Part shown: piece after piece, positions 36,564 through 46,371 of the stretch
Layout: the number at the start of each line of letters is the position of its first letter
Position numbering within the stretch: the stretch's first letter is position 1
Source: an uncultured Formosa sp.
GTDB lineage: Bacteria > Bacteroidota > Bacteroidia > Flavobacteriales > Flavobacteriaceae
DNA length: 64,000 nt
Direction of reading: 5' to 3'
Assembly: GCF_947500765.1 (NCBI RefSeq)
Contig: NZ_CANMTH010000014.1
Span: 1-64,000 of the forward strand
Translations under genes and position numbers: made by a program
Notes under the pieces: generated by a model
Databases searched by the model: none
What the model saw: only the letters and a program-made list of their open reading frames with translations
Told to the model about the DNA's origin: nothing

Positions 36564-37895
36564 TTAATTTTTTGAAGTTGCATACACATCATCGGACCAA
36601 GTTTCTAATTTCTTCAACATGGTTTTAACCAATTCAGGATGTTCGCTAGCTACATTATTATTTTCACTTATATCTGTTTTTAAATTGAACAGTAAAGGTT
36701 CTGCATTTTTTTTAGGAAGCATCAGTTTCCAATCGCCTTGACGTATCACTTTTCGTCCTACATATCCCCAAAACACTTCTCTTTGTGGTAAAGCTTCACC
36801 TTTAAGCAGATTATCTTTTAAACTCACACCATCTAAATTTTCAGATTGTTTAGCACCTACAAAATCCATTATTGTAGGAAATAAATCCATGGTTAAAATC
36901 GTTTCGTTATTGATTTGATTGGGTTTAATTGTACCTGGATACCGAGCTATTGCAGAGACACGATGACCACCTTCCCATAAGGTCGATTTATAACCTTTTA
37001 AACTGCCATTGCTTCCTACTTTTTTAGACGCTCCGTTATCTGAACAAAAGAAAACAAGTGTTTTTTTATCAATTTTAAGTTCTTTTAGTGTTTTTAAAAC
37101 TTCACCTACCCCCTCATCCATAACTTCAACCATTTCTTTATAAATGCTGTTAAGTTCTTCTTCAGATAAATTATTTTTTTGTTTGGATCCGTTTTTCCAA
37201 CCTACAGTACGTTCTGCTTTAGACATACGACCTTGAAATGGACCGTGAGGTGCTTCATGCGGAATATATAGTAGAAACGGTTCGTCTTTGTGACGCTTAA
37301 TAAAATCTACAGAATGTTCGGTGATTAAGTCTGTTGAATATCCTTTTTCATTTTGTTTTGTATCACCATTCCACCAATCTTCATAGCCTTCTTGATCGAT
37401 GTGTGAATGATAATCTACATTACCAGAAACATAACCGATATACTCATCAAAACCTTGATTAATGGGATTGAATGTTTTTTGATATCCAACGTGCCATTTC
37501 CCAAACATACCCGTAACATAACCTTCACCTTTTATAGCCTCAGCGAATGTTACTTCTGCTGTTGCTAAACCTTTATCACGATCGTGTTTTGCTGTGACTA
37601 CACCATCAATACCTACACGCTGTTGGTATTTACCAGTTAAAATAGCCGCACGTGTTGGACTACAGACAGGTCCGTTAGAATGAAAATCTGTAAACTTAAT
37701 CCCTTCTGCCGCCATTTTATCTAAGTTTGGCGTATTGATTAATGTACTGCCATAACATGATAAATCGCCATAGCCCATATCATCAGCCATAATGATAATA
37801 ATATTGGGTTTGCCTGCTTTTTGAGCCGCACAACTTAATGTACTAACAGTTAAAAAGCTGACACAAAACAGGTATATATTAAATTTTACAATCAT
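36564..37895 (-). CDS. S1-family sulfatase, CSPTR type (443 aa)
   Basis: The N-terminal hydrophobic segment ends in TLSCAAQ, compatible with either lipoprotein or signal-peptidase-I processing. PNIIIIMADDMGYGD and GPVCSPTR (C78) are the core motifs; FGKWHVGYQK and VFFCSDNGASKK follow. The segment NVDYHSHIDQEGYEDWW is a distinctive insertion near the substrate pocket. It lies 6 bp from the downstream sulfatase and 30 bp from the upstream one, in a run of three consecutive sulfatases. Confidence 0.93.
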   Translation of the reverse strand: MIVKFNIYLFCVSFLTVSTLSCAAQKAGKPNIIIIMADDMGYGDLSCYGSTLINTPNLDKMAAEGIKFTDFHSNGPVCSPTRAAILTGKYQQRVGIDGVVTAKHDRDKGLATAEVTFAEAIKGEGYVTGMFGKWHVGYQKTFNPINQGFDEYIGYVSGNVDYHSHIDQEGYEDWWNGDTKQNEKGYSTDLITEHSVDFIKRHKDEPFLLYIPHEAPHGPFQGRMSKAERTVGWKNGSKQKNNLSEEELNSIYKEMVEVMDEGVGEVLKTLKELKIDKKTLVFFCSDNGASKKVGSNGSLKGYKSTLWEGGHRVSAIARYPGTIKPNQINNETILTMDLFPTIMDFVGAKQSENLDGVSLKDNLLKGEALPQREVFWGYVGRKVIRQGDWKLMLPKKNAEPLLFNLKTDISENNNVASEHPELVKTMLKKLETWSDDVYATSKN

Positions 37896-37925
37896 ATTTA
37901 GGCGTTAATTACTTTATTGTTATTA

Positions 37926-39509
37926 TTAATCGTTCCAATGTTTTTCAATAATTTCTAATATTTCTGGATTGTCTAAATCAGTATCTCCCAAGGCTTTTTT
38001 CTTGTTTAAAATCTCGACCTTCATCTCTGCAATAATATCTTTGTATTTCGGATCATTATAGGCATTATGCAATTCTTTTGGATCTGCTTGTAAATCGTAA
38101 AAATCCCAGAACTGATCTTGTGCAGCGCCTTTAAATCCGTTTCCATAGAAAAAAGCAAGTTTATAACGTTGTCCTCTAATTCCGAAATGTCCTGGTCTAT
38201 CTTTAGAGTGATCCCAATAGCGGTAATACCCATAATCTCTCCAATCGCTTGGTGTATTTCCTTTTAAATTTTCACGAAAACTACGTCCTTGCATATCTGA
38301 TGGATACTCTATACCTGCGTAATCGGCGAATAATGCTGAAAAATCCACATTTTCTATAAGATCTTTATTTCTTGAACCCGCTATAACTTCCTTAGGATAA
38401 CGAATAACAAATGGCATGTGGATAGATTCTTCAAAGATTAAACGCTTATCAAACCAACCATGTTCTCCTAAAAAGTATCCTTGATCTGCAGTATAGATAA
38501 CCACCGTATTTTCGGCTAATCCAGATTTTTCAAGATAATCTAAAAGTTTTCCAATATTATCATCTACACCAGCACCAGAACGCATAAAATCTTTTATCAT
38601 TTTCTGGTAGGTTTTAAATCTTGCTTCTTCGTTAGTTAAACCCTCTACAGAAAAAGGTAACCCTGGGTAATTCATAAAATCTTTACGCAACTCAGGATGT
38701 GCTGTGGCATCTAAATATCGTTGTTTTAGATTATCCATAGATTGCCCTAAAAAGGAACGTCCGGTTGTTGAAGCGCTACTGTCGTAAAACGATTCTGGGG
38801 CAGGAATTTCTTGGTCTTTGTACAGATTTGCAAAACGCTCAGGATAATCGTAAGGTTCATGCGTCGCTTTAAAATGACACATGGCCATAAACGGTTTGTC
38901 TTTGTCACGATTCTCAATCCAATCAATGGTCATATTTGCAATAATATCTGTGCTATATCCTTGATATTGCTTACCACCTTCGTAATAATCTTTCCAATTA
39001 TCGGCTGTTTTTATTATTGGATTATGGTATTCTCCTTGACCAGGAAGTACAGCATAATGATTGAAACCTGCTGGTTCTTGTTTTAAGTGCCATTTTCCGA
39101 TTATAGACGTTTGGTATCCGCCTTTTTGCATTTCTTTAGCAATATTATTGTATTCTGGAGATAGACCAGCATCGAGAATTTTTACACCATTTTTATGACT
39201 GTATTGTCCTGTTAAAATGGTAGCTCTACTCGGAGTACAAATAGAATTTGACACTAAACAATTTTCTAAAACAGCACCTTCTTCTGCCAAACGAGCGATA
39301 TTAGGAGCATGTACATAATTTTCTAAAATACCTCCATAAATACCCCAAGCTTGTGCTGTATGGTCATCAGACATGATAAACAAAATATTAGGGCGCTCTT
39401 GTTTAAACTCTGATTTTGGGATTATAATTTCCTTAGGTTTGTCCTTACAGTTTGTAAACGACGCAATAGCAACTAAGAATAATGCACCTATTTTAAATAC
39501 GTTTTTCAT
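37926..39509 (-). CDS. S1-family sulfatase, GlcNAc-6-sulfatase-like, CTPSR type (527 aa)
   Basis: Lipobox FTNC precedes PNILFIMSDDH and NSICTPSR with C91. Unlike most sulfatases here it has DDH rather than DDxG at the first metal site, and YTADQGYFLGEHGWFDKR near the C-terminal half. This combination is characteristic of GlcNAc-6-O-sulfatases (mucin-desulfating type, S1_11-like). It is a paralogue of the 46372-47976 enzyme. 6-Sulfated GlcNAc would match the GH20 enzymes encoded nearby. Confidence 0.9.
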   Translation of the reverse strand: MKNVFKIGALFLVAIASFTNCKDKPKEIIIPKSEFKQERPNILFIMSDDHTAQAWGIYGGILENYVHAPNIARLAEEGAVLENCLVSNSICTPSRATILTGQYSHKNGVKILDAGLSPEYNNIAKEMQKGGYQTSIIGKWHLKQEPAGFNHYAVLPGQGEYHNPIIKTADNWKDYYEGGKQYQGYSTDIIANMTIDWIENRDKDKPFMAMCHFKATHEPYDYPERFANLYKDQEIPAPESFYDSSASTTGRSFLGQSMDNLKQRYLDATAHPELRKDFMNYPGLPFSVEGLTNEEARFKTYQKMIKDFMRSGAGVDDNIGKLLDYLEKSGLAENTVVIYTADQGYFLGEHGWFDKRLIFEESIHMPFVIRYPKEVIAGSRNKDLIENVDFSALFADYAGIEYPSDMQGRSFRENLKGNTPSDWRDYGYYRYWDHSKDRPGHFGIRGQRYKLAFFYGNGFKGAAQDQFWDFYDLQADPKELHNAYNDPKYKDIIAEMKVEILNKKKALGDTDLDNPEILEIIEKHWND

Positions 39510-39520
39510 TTTAAAATTAT

Positions 39521-42106
39521 TTATTTTGTCACGTTAAGTGTTATAGTTTCAAACTTATTTGACGCAGGTCCTATTCCAATTTTAAACAGTCCTGGCTCAA
39601 CAACTTTTTTTCGTAATTTGGTATCAAAGAATGCTAGATCTTCTGGAGTGATTTTAAAAGTTACTGTTGTAGATTTTCCTGGTCTTAATGATATTCTTTG
39701 GATCCCTCTTAGACTTTTTAAAGGACGTTTTACAGTACTTTCTACATCTTTAATATATAATTGAACCACTTCTTCACCTTCTCGTTTGCCCACATTGGTC
39801 ACTTTAACAGATACTGTTGTTGTTTCTGTTGTAACGATTTTTTCTTTAGATAATTTTAGATTGTCGTATTTAAAATTGGTGTAGCTTAATCCGTAACCAA
39901 ATGGATATAATGCATCGCCTTCAAAATATCTATACGTTCGTCCTTTCATGCTATAATTAACAAAAGGAGATAATTCTTTAACTGATTTGTAGAATGTAAC
40001 TGGTAATCGTCCTGACGGATTATAATCTCCAAACAGTACATTGGCAATCGCAGTACCACCAAGTTCTCCAGGATACCAAGCTTCAAGAATGGCTGATAAA
40101 TTATCGTTTTCCCAGTTTACTGCCAAAGCACTACCATTTAACAATACTAAAACCACTGGTGTGCCTGTAGCATGTAAGGCTTTAATTAATTCTTTTTGTA
40201 CTGCTGGCAATTCGATATCTGTTTTATCTCCGCCATCAAAACCTTGCGTATTCACTGGCATTTGTTCACCTTCTACACCTGGAGAGATTCCTCCAACAAA
40301 AACAACGACTTCCGATTTTTTAGCCAACTCAATAGCTTTTTCAAAAGATGTTTTATCTGGTGAAGACCACAAGAATTTTAATTTAGCAGGATAACCTTCG
40401 TGAAAATATTGAATTTTAACTTGATACAATTTTCCTTTTTCTAAATACGTAGTTTCTTTTACTATTCCTCTTTTTAGTTCTTTTGTATTATTAATTATTA
40501 AAGTATCATCGATAGCTAAGGTATAACCTCTATTACTTTGTAACCCTAATTCATAATTTCCAGAAATCTCGACTTTAATTGTACCCGTATATTCAACAGC
40601 AAATTCAGCTTCGTTTAAACCTGTTATCGGGTTAGAGTTCCAATTTGAATTAATAACATTCTCAATTCTTGTTACTACAGGAAATCCAGTAAAGTCATGA
40701 TTATTATAATATTTAGCTTGTACCCCCTTTTCATTATCAAAGCTTAACACGTCTGCAGGAATTAAAGACATGGTTGGTTTCTTAGAAATTAATTCTGTTC
40801 CAGCTTCGTAATATACTTTTGTGTTTTTAGACACTTTGCTTTTAATACCATCTAAAGGTGTAAAATATTGAGATGGGAATCCGTTATAGTTTCCTAAAAG
40901 CACTTCTAAATCGTTTGCATTAGGCCCAATAATAGCAATAGATTTTAAATCTTTTTTTAGCGGTAAAATTCCATTTTCATTCTTTAATAAAACCATAGAT
41001 TTTTGAGCCGTTTCTAAAGCTAAAGCTCTATGAGAATCTGAGCTTACTACGCTCATAGGTATGCTAGAATATGGCACCATATAGGCAGGATCAAACATCC
41101 CTAGTTTAAAACGCGCTTTAAAAATTCGTTTTAAAGACACATCAATTTCATCTTCATTGATTAAACCTGCTTTAACCGCACTTATTAAATACTCATAGCG
41201 CGAACCACAATTTAAATCTGTACCAGCCAAAACAGCAACAGCTGCGGCTTCTTCTTTAGAATCTACATAGTTATGATAATCGTGAATGTCTCGAATAGCA
41301 TTACAATCTGACACTACAAAACCTTCAAACCCCCAATCTTTACGTAAAATCTCATCTAACAACTGGTGACTAGCACAACATGGTTTTCCCATATATCTGT
41401 TATAAGCCGCCATTAAAGAATACGCTTGACCTTCTACAATTGTAGCCTCAAAAGCTGGCAGATACGTATCGTATAAATCGTGTTCTGTGGTTGTTGCATC
41501 AAAAAAATGTCTTTCAGGTTCTGGGCCACTATGTACTGCAAAATGTTTTGGAGTAGCTACTAGTTTTAAATATTTATCATCGTCACCTTGTAAACCTTTT
41601 ACAAAATTCACACCCATTCTAGAAGTTAAATATGGATCTTCTCCGTAAGTTTCTTGTCCGCGTCCCCAACGTGGATCACGAAAAATATTAACGTTTGGTG
41701 TCCAATAGGTTAAACCTTCATAACGTTTGTATGATTGATTACGCTGTGCTTCATGATGTTTTGCACGAGCTTCATCTGAAATAACAACAGCATCATTATA
41801 AATTAATGCTTCATCAAAAGTTGCAGCTAAACCTATAGCTTGTGGAAATACCGTGGCTTTACCTGCTCGGGCAACACCATGTAAACATTCGTTCCAGTAC
41901 TCATGAGCAAGAATTTTTAATCTTGGAATTGCTGGTGCATCATTCATCATTTGTCCAACTTTTTCTTCCAAGGTCATTCTTGATACTAAATCGTCTACAC
42001 GATCATCGAAAGATAATGATGGGTTTAAATATGGTACGTTTTCTTGTGCAAGACAAAAAAAACATTGCAGCGATACAAAACAGATTAAAATAAGATTCTT
42101 TTTCAT
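39521..42106 (-). CDS. GH3 beta-glycosidase, beta-xylosidase-type motifs, with PA14 (861 aa)
   Basis: A signal peptide cut near CLAQ is followed by YLNPSLSFDDRVDDLVSRMTLEEK. Motifs YWNECLHGVARAG, ATVFPQAIGLAAT, NRYMGKPCCASHQLL and the nucleophile D267 in FVVSDCNAIRD resemble GH3 beta-xylosidases rather than beta-glucosidases, which usually have SDW. A PA14 module sits at about 450-590 (YNNHDFTGFPVV, ESG/NYELGLQSNRG region) and an FnIII domain at the C-terminus. A beta-1,2-xylosidase acting on the xylose of plant/algal-type N-glycans is a reasonable hypothesis, as gut Bacteroides use a GH3 for this step. Confidence 0.93.
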   Translation of the reverse strand: MKKNLILICFVSLQCFFCLAQENVPYLNPSLSFDDRVDDLVSRMTLEEKVGQMMNDAPAIPRLKILAHEYWNECLHGVARAGKATVFPQAIGLAATFDEALIYNDAVVISDEARAKHHEAQRNQSYKRYEGLTYWTPNVNIFRDPRWGRGQETYGEDPYLTSRMGVNFVKGLQGDDDKYLKLVATPKHFAVHSGPEPERHFFDATTTEHDLYDTYLPAFEATIVEGQAYSLMAAYNRYMGKPCCASHQLLDEILRKDWGFEGFVVSDCNAIRDIHDYHNYVDSKEEAAAVAVLAGTDLNCGSRYEYLISAVKAGLINEDEIDVSLKRIFKARFKLGMFDPAYMVPYSSIPMSVVSSDSHRALALETAQKSMVLLKNENGILPLKKDLKSIAIIGPNANDLEVLLGNYNGFPSQYFTPLDGIKSKVSKNTKVYYEAGTELISKKPTMSLIPADVLSFDNEKGVQAKYYNNHDFTGFPVVTRIENVINSNWNSNPITGLNEAEFAVEYTGTIKVEISGNYELGLQSNRGYTLAIDDTLIINNTKELKRGIVKETTYLEKGKLYQVKIQYFHEGYPAKLKFLWSSPDKTSFEKAIELAKKSEVVVFVGGISPGVEGEQMPVNTQGFDGGDKTDIELPAVQKELIKALHATGTPVVLVLLNGSALAVNWENDNLSAILEAWYPGELGGTAIANVLFGDYNPSGRLPVTFYKSVKELSPFVNYSMKGRTYRYFEGDALYPFGYGLSYTNFKYDNLKLSKEKIVTTETTTVSVKVTNVGKREGEEVVQLYIKDVESTVKRPLKSLRGIQRISLRPGKSTTVTFKITPEDLAFFDTKLRKKVVEPGLFKIGIGPASNKFETITLNVTK

Positions 42107-42113
42107 GACATTC

Positions 42114-43757
42114 TTACTTTTTAAATTTTGCTTTTAATACCACAGGATAGCTATCGCCATTTACAGCAGGCATGGTAACCGTTAATCCTTTATTATTTTG
42201 TTTAAATACTAATTTTCTACCATCATACAATTGAGATAAAGCTATTAAAGTTCCAGGATTATTTTCGCTAGATTTTGCTAACGATGGCATAAGAAAATCG
42301 CCTACTTTAGGATTCATAACAATAATATAGAAATCATCTCCTTTTGTCGTGTAACGTACTTCGTCGTGAGAAAATGCTGGTGTTGCTGTGGTACGTTGAT
42401 TAAAATGCTCACCAAGTTTTTGGTTTGCTGTGGCATTTCTTAGGTCGCCATCTACCGTTTCAACAACTTCACCTCTTACACTTCTACCATCGCCATAAAT
42501 AGTCCATGGTCGTGTTTCATATATAGCCTCACCGTTAATTTTTAACCAATCGCCTACACTATTTACACTCTTTTTTATTTCGTGAGGAATAGTTCCGTCA
42601 GGATTTAACTCCATACTAAGTAATAAGTTTCCGTTTTTACTAACGGCCTCTATGAGCATTTCTAAAATAGTACGGGCATTGTGAGTTAGGTGACGGTCTT
42701 TTTTATAAAACCAATCTGTAAATGTAATTTCAGACTGCCATGGTTCTTCACGTAATGTATTACTTCCTCCAGATTCTACTTCATTTACTGTCCCTTTAGC
42801 TTTTCTTTTTAGTAACATTACAGCATCAATAGCTCCTTTTTCGTTTAAACTATTATTGTATAATGCTCTTGCTACCTCCTTGCCATACTCACCATAAGTG
42901 AAATTAAAACCATCGTTATATAACACATCTGGCTTATATTTATCAACCAATTCAATGTGGCGTTTTAACCAGTTTTTCTTAATATCTTCAATAATTTCTG
43001 GTGTACGATCTTCTGGTGCAGGACCATATAAATCTTTAGGATCTAAACCTTCCCACCATTTACCTTTTCCATCGGCTTTAGTTAAACGCGCATCATAAGG
43101 AACACCTTTATAAACACCATCTGTATCCGATCCAAAAGCAGGTTTCCACCAGTTTAAAAAACGATCGTCGTGACTGGTCACTCCAAATTTTAAACCTGCA
43201 TTACGACTCGCTGTTGCAAACTCACCAATAATATCTTTTTTAGGACCTACATTTACGGAGTTCCATGGGTGGTATGACGAATCAAACAAATCAAAATGAT
43301 CGTGATGATTTGCTAAAGCCATAATGTATTTGGCTCCGTTTTCTTTTGAAAAATCGATTAAAGCTTGAGCATCAAATTTTTCGGCTTTCCAAGAATTAAT
43401 AACATCTTTAAAACCAAATTCTGATGGATGTCCATAAGTTTGTAAATGGTATGGATATGCCATTTTACCAAATTTTTGACGACCAACATCTTGCATATAC
43501 ATGTGTCGTGCATACCAACCGCCACCTTGTTCTGGTACGGCTTGTGGCCCCCAATGAAACCAAATGCCAAATTTAGCATCTCTAAACCATTCTGGACATT
43601 CGTATTGATTAGCTAGTTCATCCCAAGATAATTCTTCTTGTGCTAAAGCCGAATGACTATTTAAACACAAAAGGAACCCCACAAAAAACATGTTGAAAAC
43701 AACAGTTTTTTGAAGATTCTTTTTAATACTATTTTTTGAAGACAAACTAAAAATCAT
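42114..43757 (-). CDS. GH29 alpha-L-fucosidase, long form (547 aa)
   Basis: A long N-terminal region with a hydrophobic core (VVFNMFFVGFLLCLNSHS) ends near ALAQ. The barrel has AKFGIWFHWGPQAVPEQGGG, ANHHDHFDLFD and nucleophile D282 in VLYNDGFNF. KNGNLLLSMELNPDG and a C-terminal sandwich complete it. The insertion between residues 200 and 260 (KGKWWEGLDPKDLYGP) and the NDG rather than FDG nucleophile context set it apart from the other two GH29 proteins. The start codon overlaps the upstream sulfatase stop by one base (TAATG), so the two are translationally coupled. Confidence 0.93.
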   Translation of the reverse strand: MIFSLSSKNSIKKNLQKTVVFNMFFVGFLLCLNSHSALAQEELSWDELANQYECPEWFRDAKFGIWFHWGPQAVPEQGGGWYARHMYMQDVGRQKFGKMAYPYHLQTYGHPSEFGFKDVINSWKAEKFDAQALIDFSKENGAKYIMALANHHDHFDLFDSSYHPWNSVNVGPKKDIIGEFATASRNAGLKFGVTSHDDRFLNWWKPAFGSDTDGVYKGVPYDARLTKADGKGKWWEGLDPKDLYGPAPEDRTPEIIEDIKKNWLKRHIELVDKYKPDVLYNDGFNFTYGEYGKEVARALYNNSLNEKGAIDAVMLLKRKAKGTVNEVESGGSNTLREEPWQSEITFTDWFYKKDRHLTHNARTILEMLIEAVSKNGNLLLSMELNPDGTIPHEIKKSVNSVGDWLKINGEAIYETRPWTIYGDGRSVRGEVVETVDGDLRNATANQKLGEHFNQRTTATPAFSHDEVRYTTKGDDFYIIVMNPKVGDFLMPSLAKSSENNPGTLIALSQLYDGRKLVFKQNNKGLTVTMPAVNGDSYPVVLKAKFKK

Positions 43758-45301
43758 TATTTTTTATTTTTGTAATTGTAATCTTCAGGATGATCAAAAA
43801 GTCCAAATTCTTTTTTAGTTAAGTCTGCAGGGTCTCCAGCTTCTTTAATTAACTTCTCTAGTTCTAGAGTTAAGTCTGCTTTTTCAGTACTATAATTCTC
43901 ATCATCAATAAGGTTTACAAGTTCCCATGGATCATTTTTAACATTAAATAACTGATATGTATATGTATCATTTTTTGAACTTACAATCAATTTAAAATCA
44001 CCTTGTCTTACTGCTCTATGTCCTCCATGGTTATTCACTTTAGGTTTAAAGTCTTCTCCAGGCCAAGAGTTGTAAGCGTACATCATACTATTTCTTACTG
44101 CTTTAGCTTCACCTTCAATTATTGGTGTTAAATCTTCTGTCTGAACAGATTTAGGAATTTCTAATCCTGTTAATCCACATAATGTTGGAAAAACATCATG
44201 TAAATATGCTAAAGCATCTGTTTTTTGATTTTTAGGAATATTTGGTCCAACAAAAATTAATGGTACACTCACACTATGTTCATATACACTTTGTTTTCCT
44301 AATAGACCGTGCTGACCTAAAGCAAGGCCATTATCTCCAGCAAAAACAATAATGGTATTATCTGCTTTTCCTGAAGCTTTTAAAGCTTGTAATATTCTAC
44401 CAATTTGAGTATCTGTTGCAGTTATCATTGCATAATAATCAGAGATCTCTTTTTGAACAATAGCTTCTGTTCTTGGGAATGGTGCTAACATTTCGTCTCT
44501 AATATGATCATCTGCTATCTCAAATGGATGCTGTGGCATAAAATTTTCAGGCACTGCAATATCTTCATTGGGATACATGTCTTTGAATTCTTGTGGAGGC
44601 GTACGTGGGTCATGAGGTGCTGTAAAAGCTACATACATTAAGAAAGGCTTATCCGTTTTATAAGTATCTAAAAACCCTACTGCAGCATCTGCAAAGACTT
44701 CACTACTAAATTTTTCATCGTTTTTATAGCCTTCAGACCAACCTGTTGCAGGCGTGTAATCTTTTACTTTTGTTCCATAATGTCTTGTCATCCCTCCCAA
44801 AAAGGCAGATTTAATTACATTAAAACCACGTTCTAACCAAATTTCACCATTGTGTTGTTTTCCTGTAGCGAACGTTTCATAACCATTAGATTTAAAATAT
44901 TCAGGAAACGTTAGTTTATCACTTTTACCTTTTTCTTCTTTAGGGAAAGCGAACTGAGCGTACACATTAGGTTCTATATTAAAATAATGACGCCCCGTCA
45001 TTAACATGGCTCTACTAGGGGAGCATACTGCCGCTGTAGTAGCCCCTAAAATATATGCATTATTAAAAGACGTTCCGTTTTCTACTAACTTATCCATGTT
45101 AGGTGTCTTCACAGCGTATTTATCCATCGCTCCAATAGTTCCTCCTCTTTGATCGTCTGTAAATAAAAAAAGTATATTTGGCTTTTTAGACTCTTCTTTA
45201 GCTTCTGTAGTTTCTTTAGCTATTTCTGTTTTATTGTCTTTACAACCAAAAACAGTTAAAGTTAAAACCGCTACACTATATATTATTTTTCTTGTAATCA
45301 T
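43757..45301 (-). CDS. S1-family sulfatase lipoprotein, CSPSR type (514 aa)
   Basis: Lipobox VFGC (C20) is followed by a charged linker and PNILFLFTDDQRGGT. C93 in AVCSPSR is the formylglycine site. ATGKQHNGE replaces the more common GKWHLG, and VFAGDNGLALGQHGLLGKQ is a further block, recalling choline-sulfatase/iduronate-sulfatase-like branches. The subfamily is not assigned. It is flanked by two GH29 genes and coupled to the downstream one through TAATG, which suggests that desulfation and defucosylation act on the same epitope. Confidence 0.92.
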   Translation of the reverse strand: MITRKIIYSVAVLTLTVFGCKDNKTEIAKETTEAKEESKKPNILFLFTDDQRGGTIGAMDKYAVKTPNMDKLVENGTSFNNAYILGATTAAVCSPSRAMLMTGRHYFNIEPNVYAQFAFPKEEKGKSDKLTFPEYFKSNGYETFATGKQHNGEIWLERGFNVIKSAFLGGMTRHYGTKVKDYTPATGWSEGYKNDEKFSSEVFADAAVGFLDTYKTDKPFLMYVAFTAPHDPRTPPQEFKDMYPNEDIAVPENFMPQHPFEIADDHIRDEMLAPFPRTEAIVQKEISDYYAMITATDTQIGRILQALKASGKADNTIIVFAGDNGLALGQHGLLGKQSVYEHSVSVPLIFVGPNIPKNQKTDALAYLHDVFPTLCGLTGLEIPKSVQTEDLTPIIEGEAKAVRNSMMYAYNSWPGEDFKPKVNNHGGHRAVRQGDFKLIVSSKNDTYTYQLFNVKNDPWELVNLIDDENYSTEKADLTLELEKLIKEAGDPADLTKKEFGLFDHPEDYNYKNKK

Positions 45302-45307
45302 GATCGT

Positions 45308-46354
45308 TTATTTATCTTCTTTAGCCAACATTTTACCTACTTCTTTCAGAATTTTTGCAGACTCTTTAGGCACATTTCCATTTCCATCAGGACCAATATT
45401 TAGTAAAAAATTTCCTCCTTTACCATTAATATCTTTTAATTTCTCATAAACAACTTCTGGGCTTTTCCAATCTGTATCTTTTATTTTAAATCCCCAAGAA
45501 TCGTTTAACGTATAACAAGCTTCCCAGTGATAATCAACTTTGCTTTCTAAATGAAATTGTTCAGGAGTACCAAAGTCTTTTTTAAATAATTTTCTTTTAG
45601 CTACTCTGTTATTAATAATAATACTTGGCTTAAGTGCTCTTATGTATTGGTATAATTCTTTACCGTCTTCTAATGTCCACCAATCTACCCAGTCTGCATC
45701 AAACCAAATAATATTTGAATCATAATTGACTATTAATTCTTTAATTTGATTTTTCAAGTACTGAACGTATTCTTCTTTTCTTCCTTCATGCATTTGAGTC
45801 ATTCCCCAACCTTTACCTTCTTCTACGTATTGAGCGCCTTGATGCCAATCTGTAATGCTGTAATATGTTCCAAATACAATACTTTCTTTTTTACAAGCAT
45901 CTGCCAATTCCTGAACTAAATCACGCCCTTTCATTGGTGAATTTGCGATATCAAAATCGGTATATTCAGAATCCCACAAACAGAATCCTTCGTGGTGTTT
46001 TGTCGTGATGACTAAATATTTCATTCCTGATTTTTTTGCTAGCTTAACAATTTCATCTGCATCAAAATCTTTAGGATTCCAAGTATTTATTAATTCTGCA
46101 TATTCATCTGAAGGGATATTTTGATTTCCTTGAATCCATTCTGCATAACGTCCTTCATCATTTCCTTTATAAATTCCGCCTAGTTGACTATACAAACCAA
46201 AATGAACAAACATACCGTACTTAGCATCGGTGAACCATTGCATTCTTTTACTAAAATCAGCTTCCGATTCTTCTAAATAATTGACTTTAGATTGAGCATA
46301 ACCAGAAGTCACCAATAAGAGCAACATAAAAGCAATTAGATTGTTATTTTTCAT
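45308..46354 (-). CDS. GH29 alpha-L-fucosidase, short barrel-only form (348 aa)
   Basis: A signal peptide cut near GYAQ leads into AKYGMFVHFGLYSQLGG, TTKHHEGFCLWD and nucleophile D219 in IIWFDADWVDWW. KGGNFLLNIGPDGNGN closes the barrel and the protein ends about 20 residues later, so the usual C-terminal beta-sandwich is missing. The reading frame has no sign of damage, so this seems a natural compact form. The second acidic residue may be supplied by FDAD or by the E-rich segment near 250. It sits between two sulfatases. Confidence 0.92.
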   Translation of the reverse strand: MKNNNLIAFMLLLLVTSGYAQSKVNYLEESEADFSKRMQWFTDAKYGMFVHFGLYSQLGGIYKGNDEGRYAEWIQGNQNIPSDEYAELINTWNPKDFDADEIVKLAKKSGMKYLVITTKHHEGFCLWDSEYTDFDIANSPMKGRDLVQELADACKKESIVFGTYYSITDWHQGAQYVEEGKGWGMTQMHEGRKEEYVQYLKNQIKELIVNYDSNIIWFDADWVDWWTLEDGKELYQYIRALKPSIIINNRVAKRKLFKKDFGTPEQFHLESKVDYHWEACYTLNDSWGFKIKDTDWKSPEVVYEKLKDINGKGGNFLLNIGPDGNGNVPKESAKILKEVGKMLAKEDK

Positions 46355-46371
46355 TTGATTATTTTTTATTA

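Noticed and set aside
45308..46354. Truncation of the 348-residue GH29
   Set aside because: Frame is intact and ends after the last barrel strand with a normal gap to its neighbour; no leftover sandwich sequence downstream.
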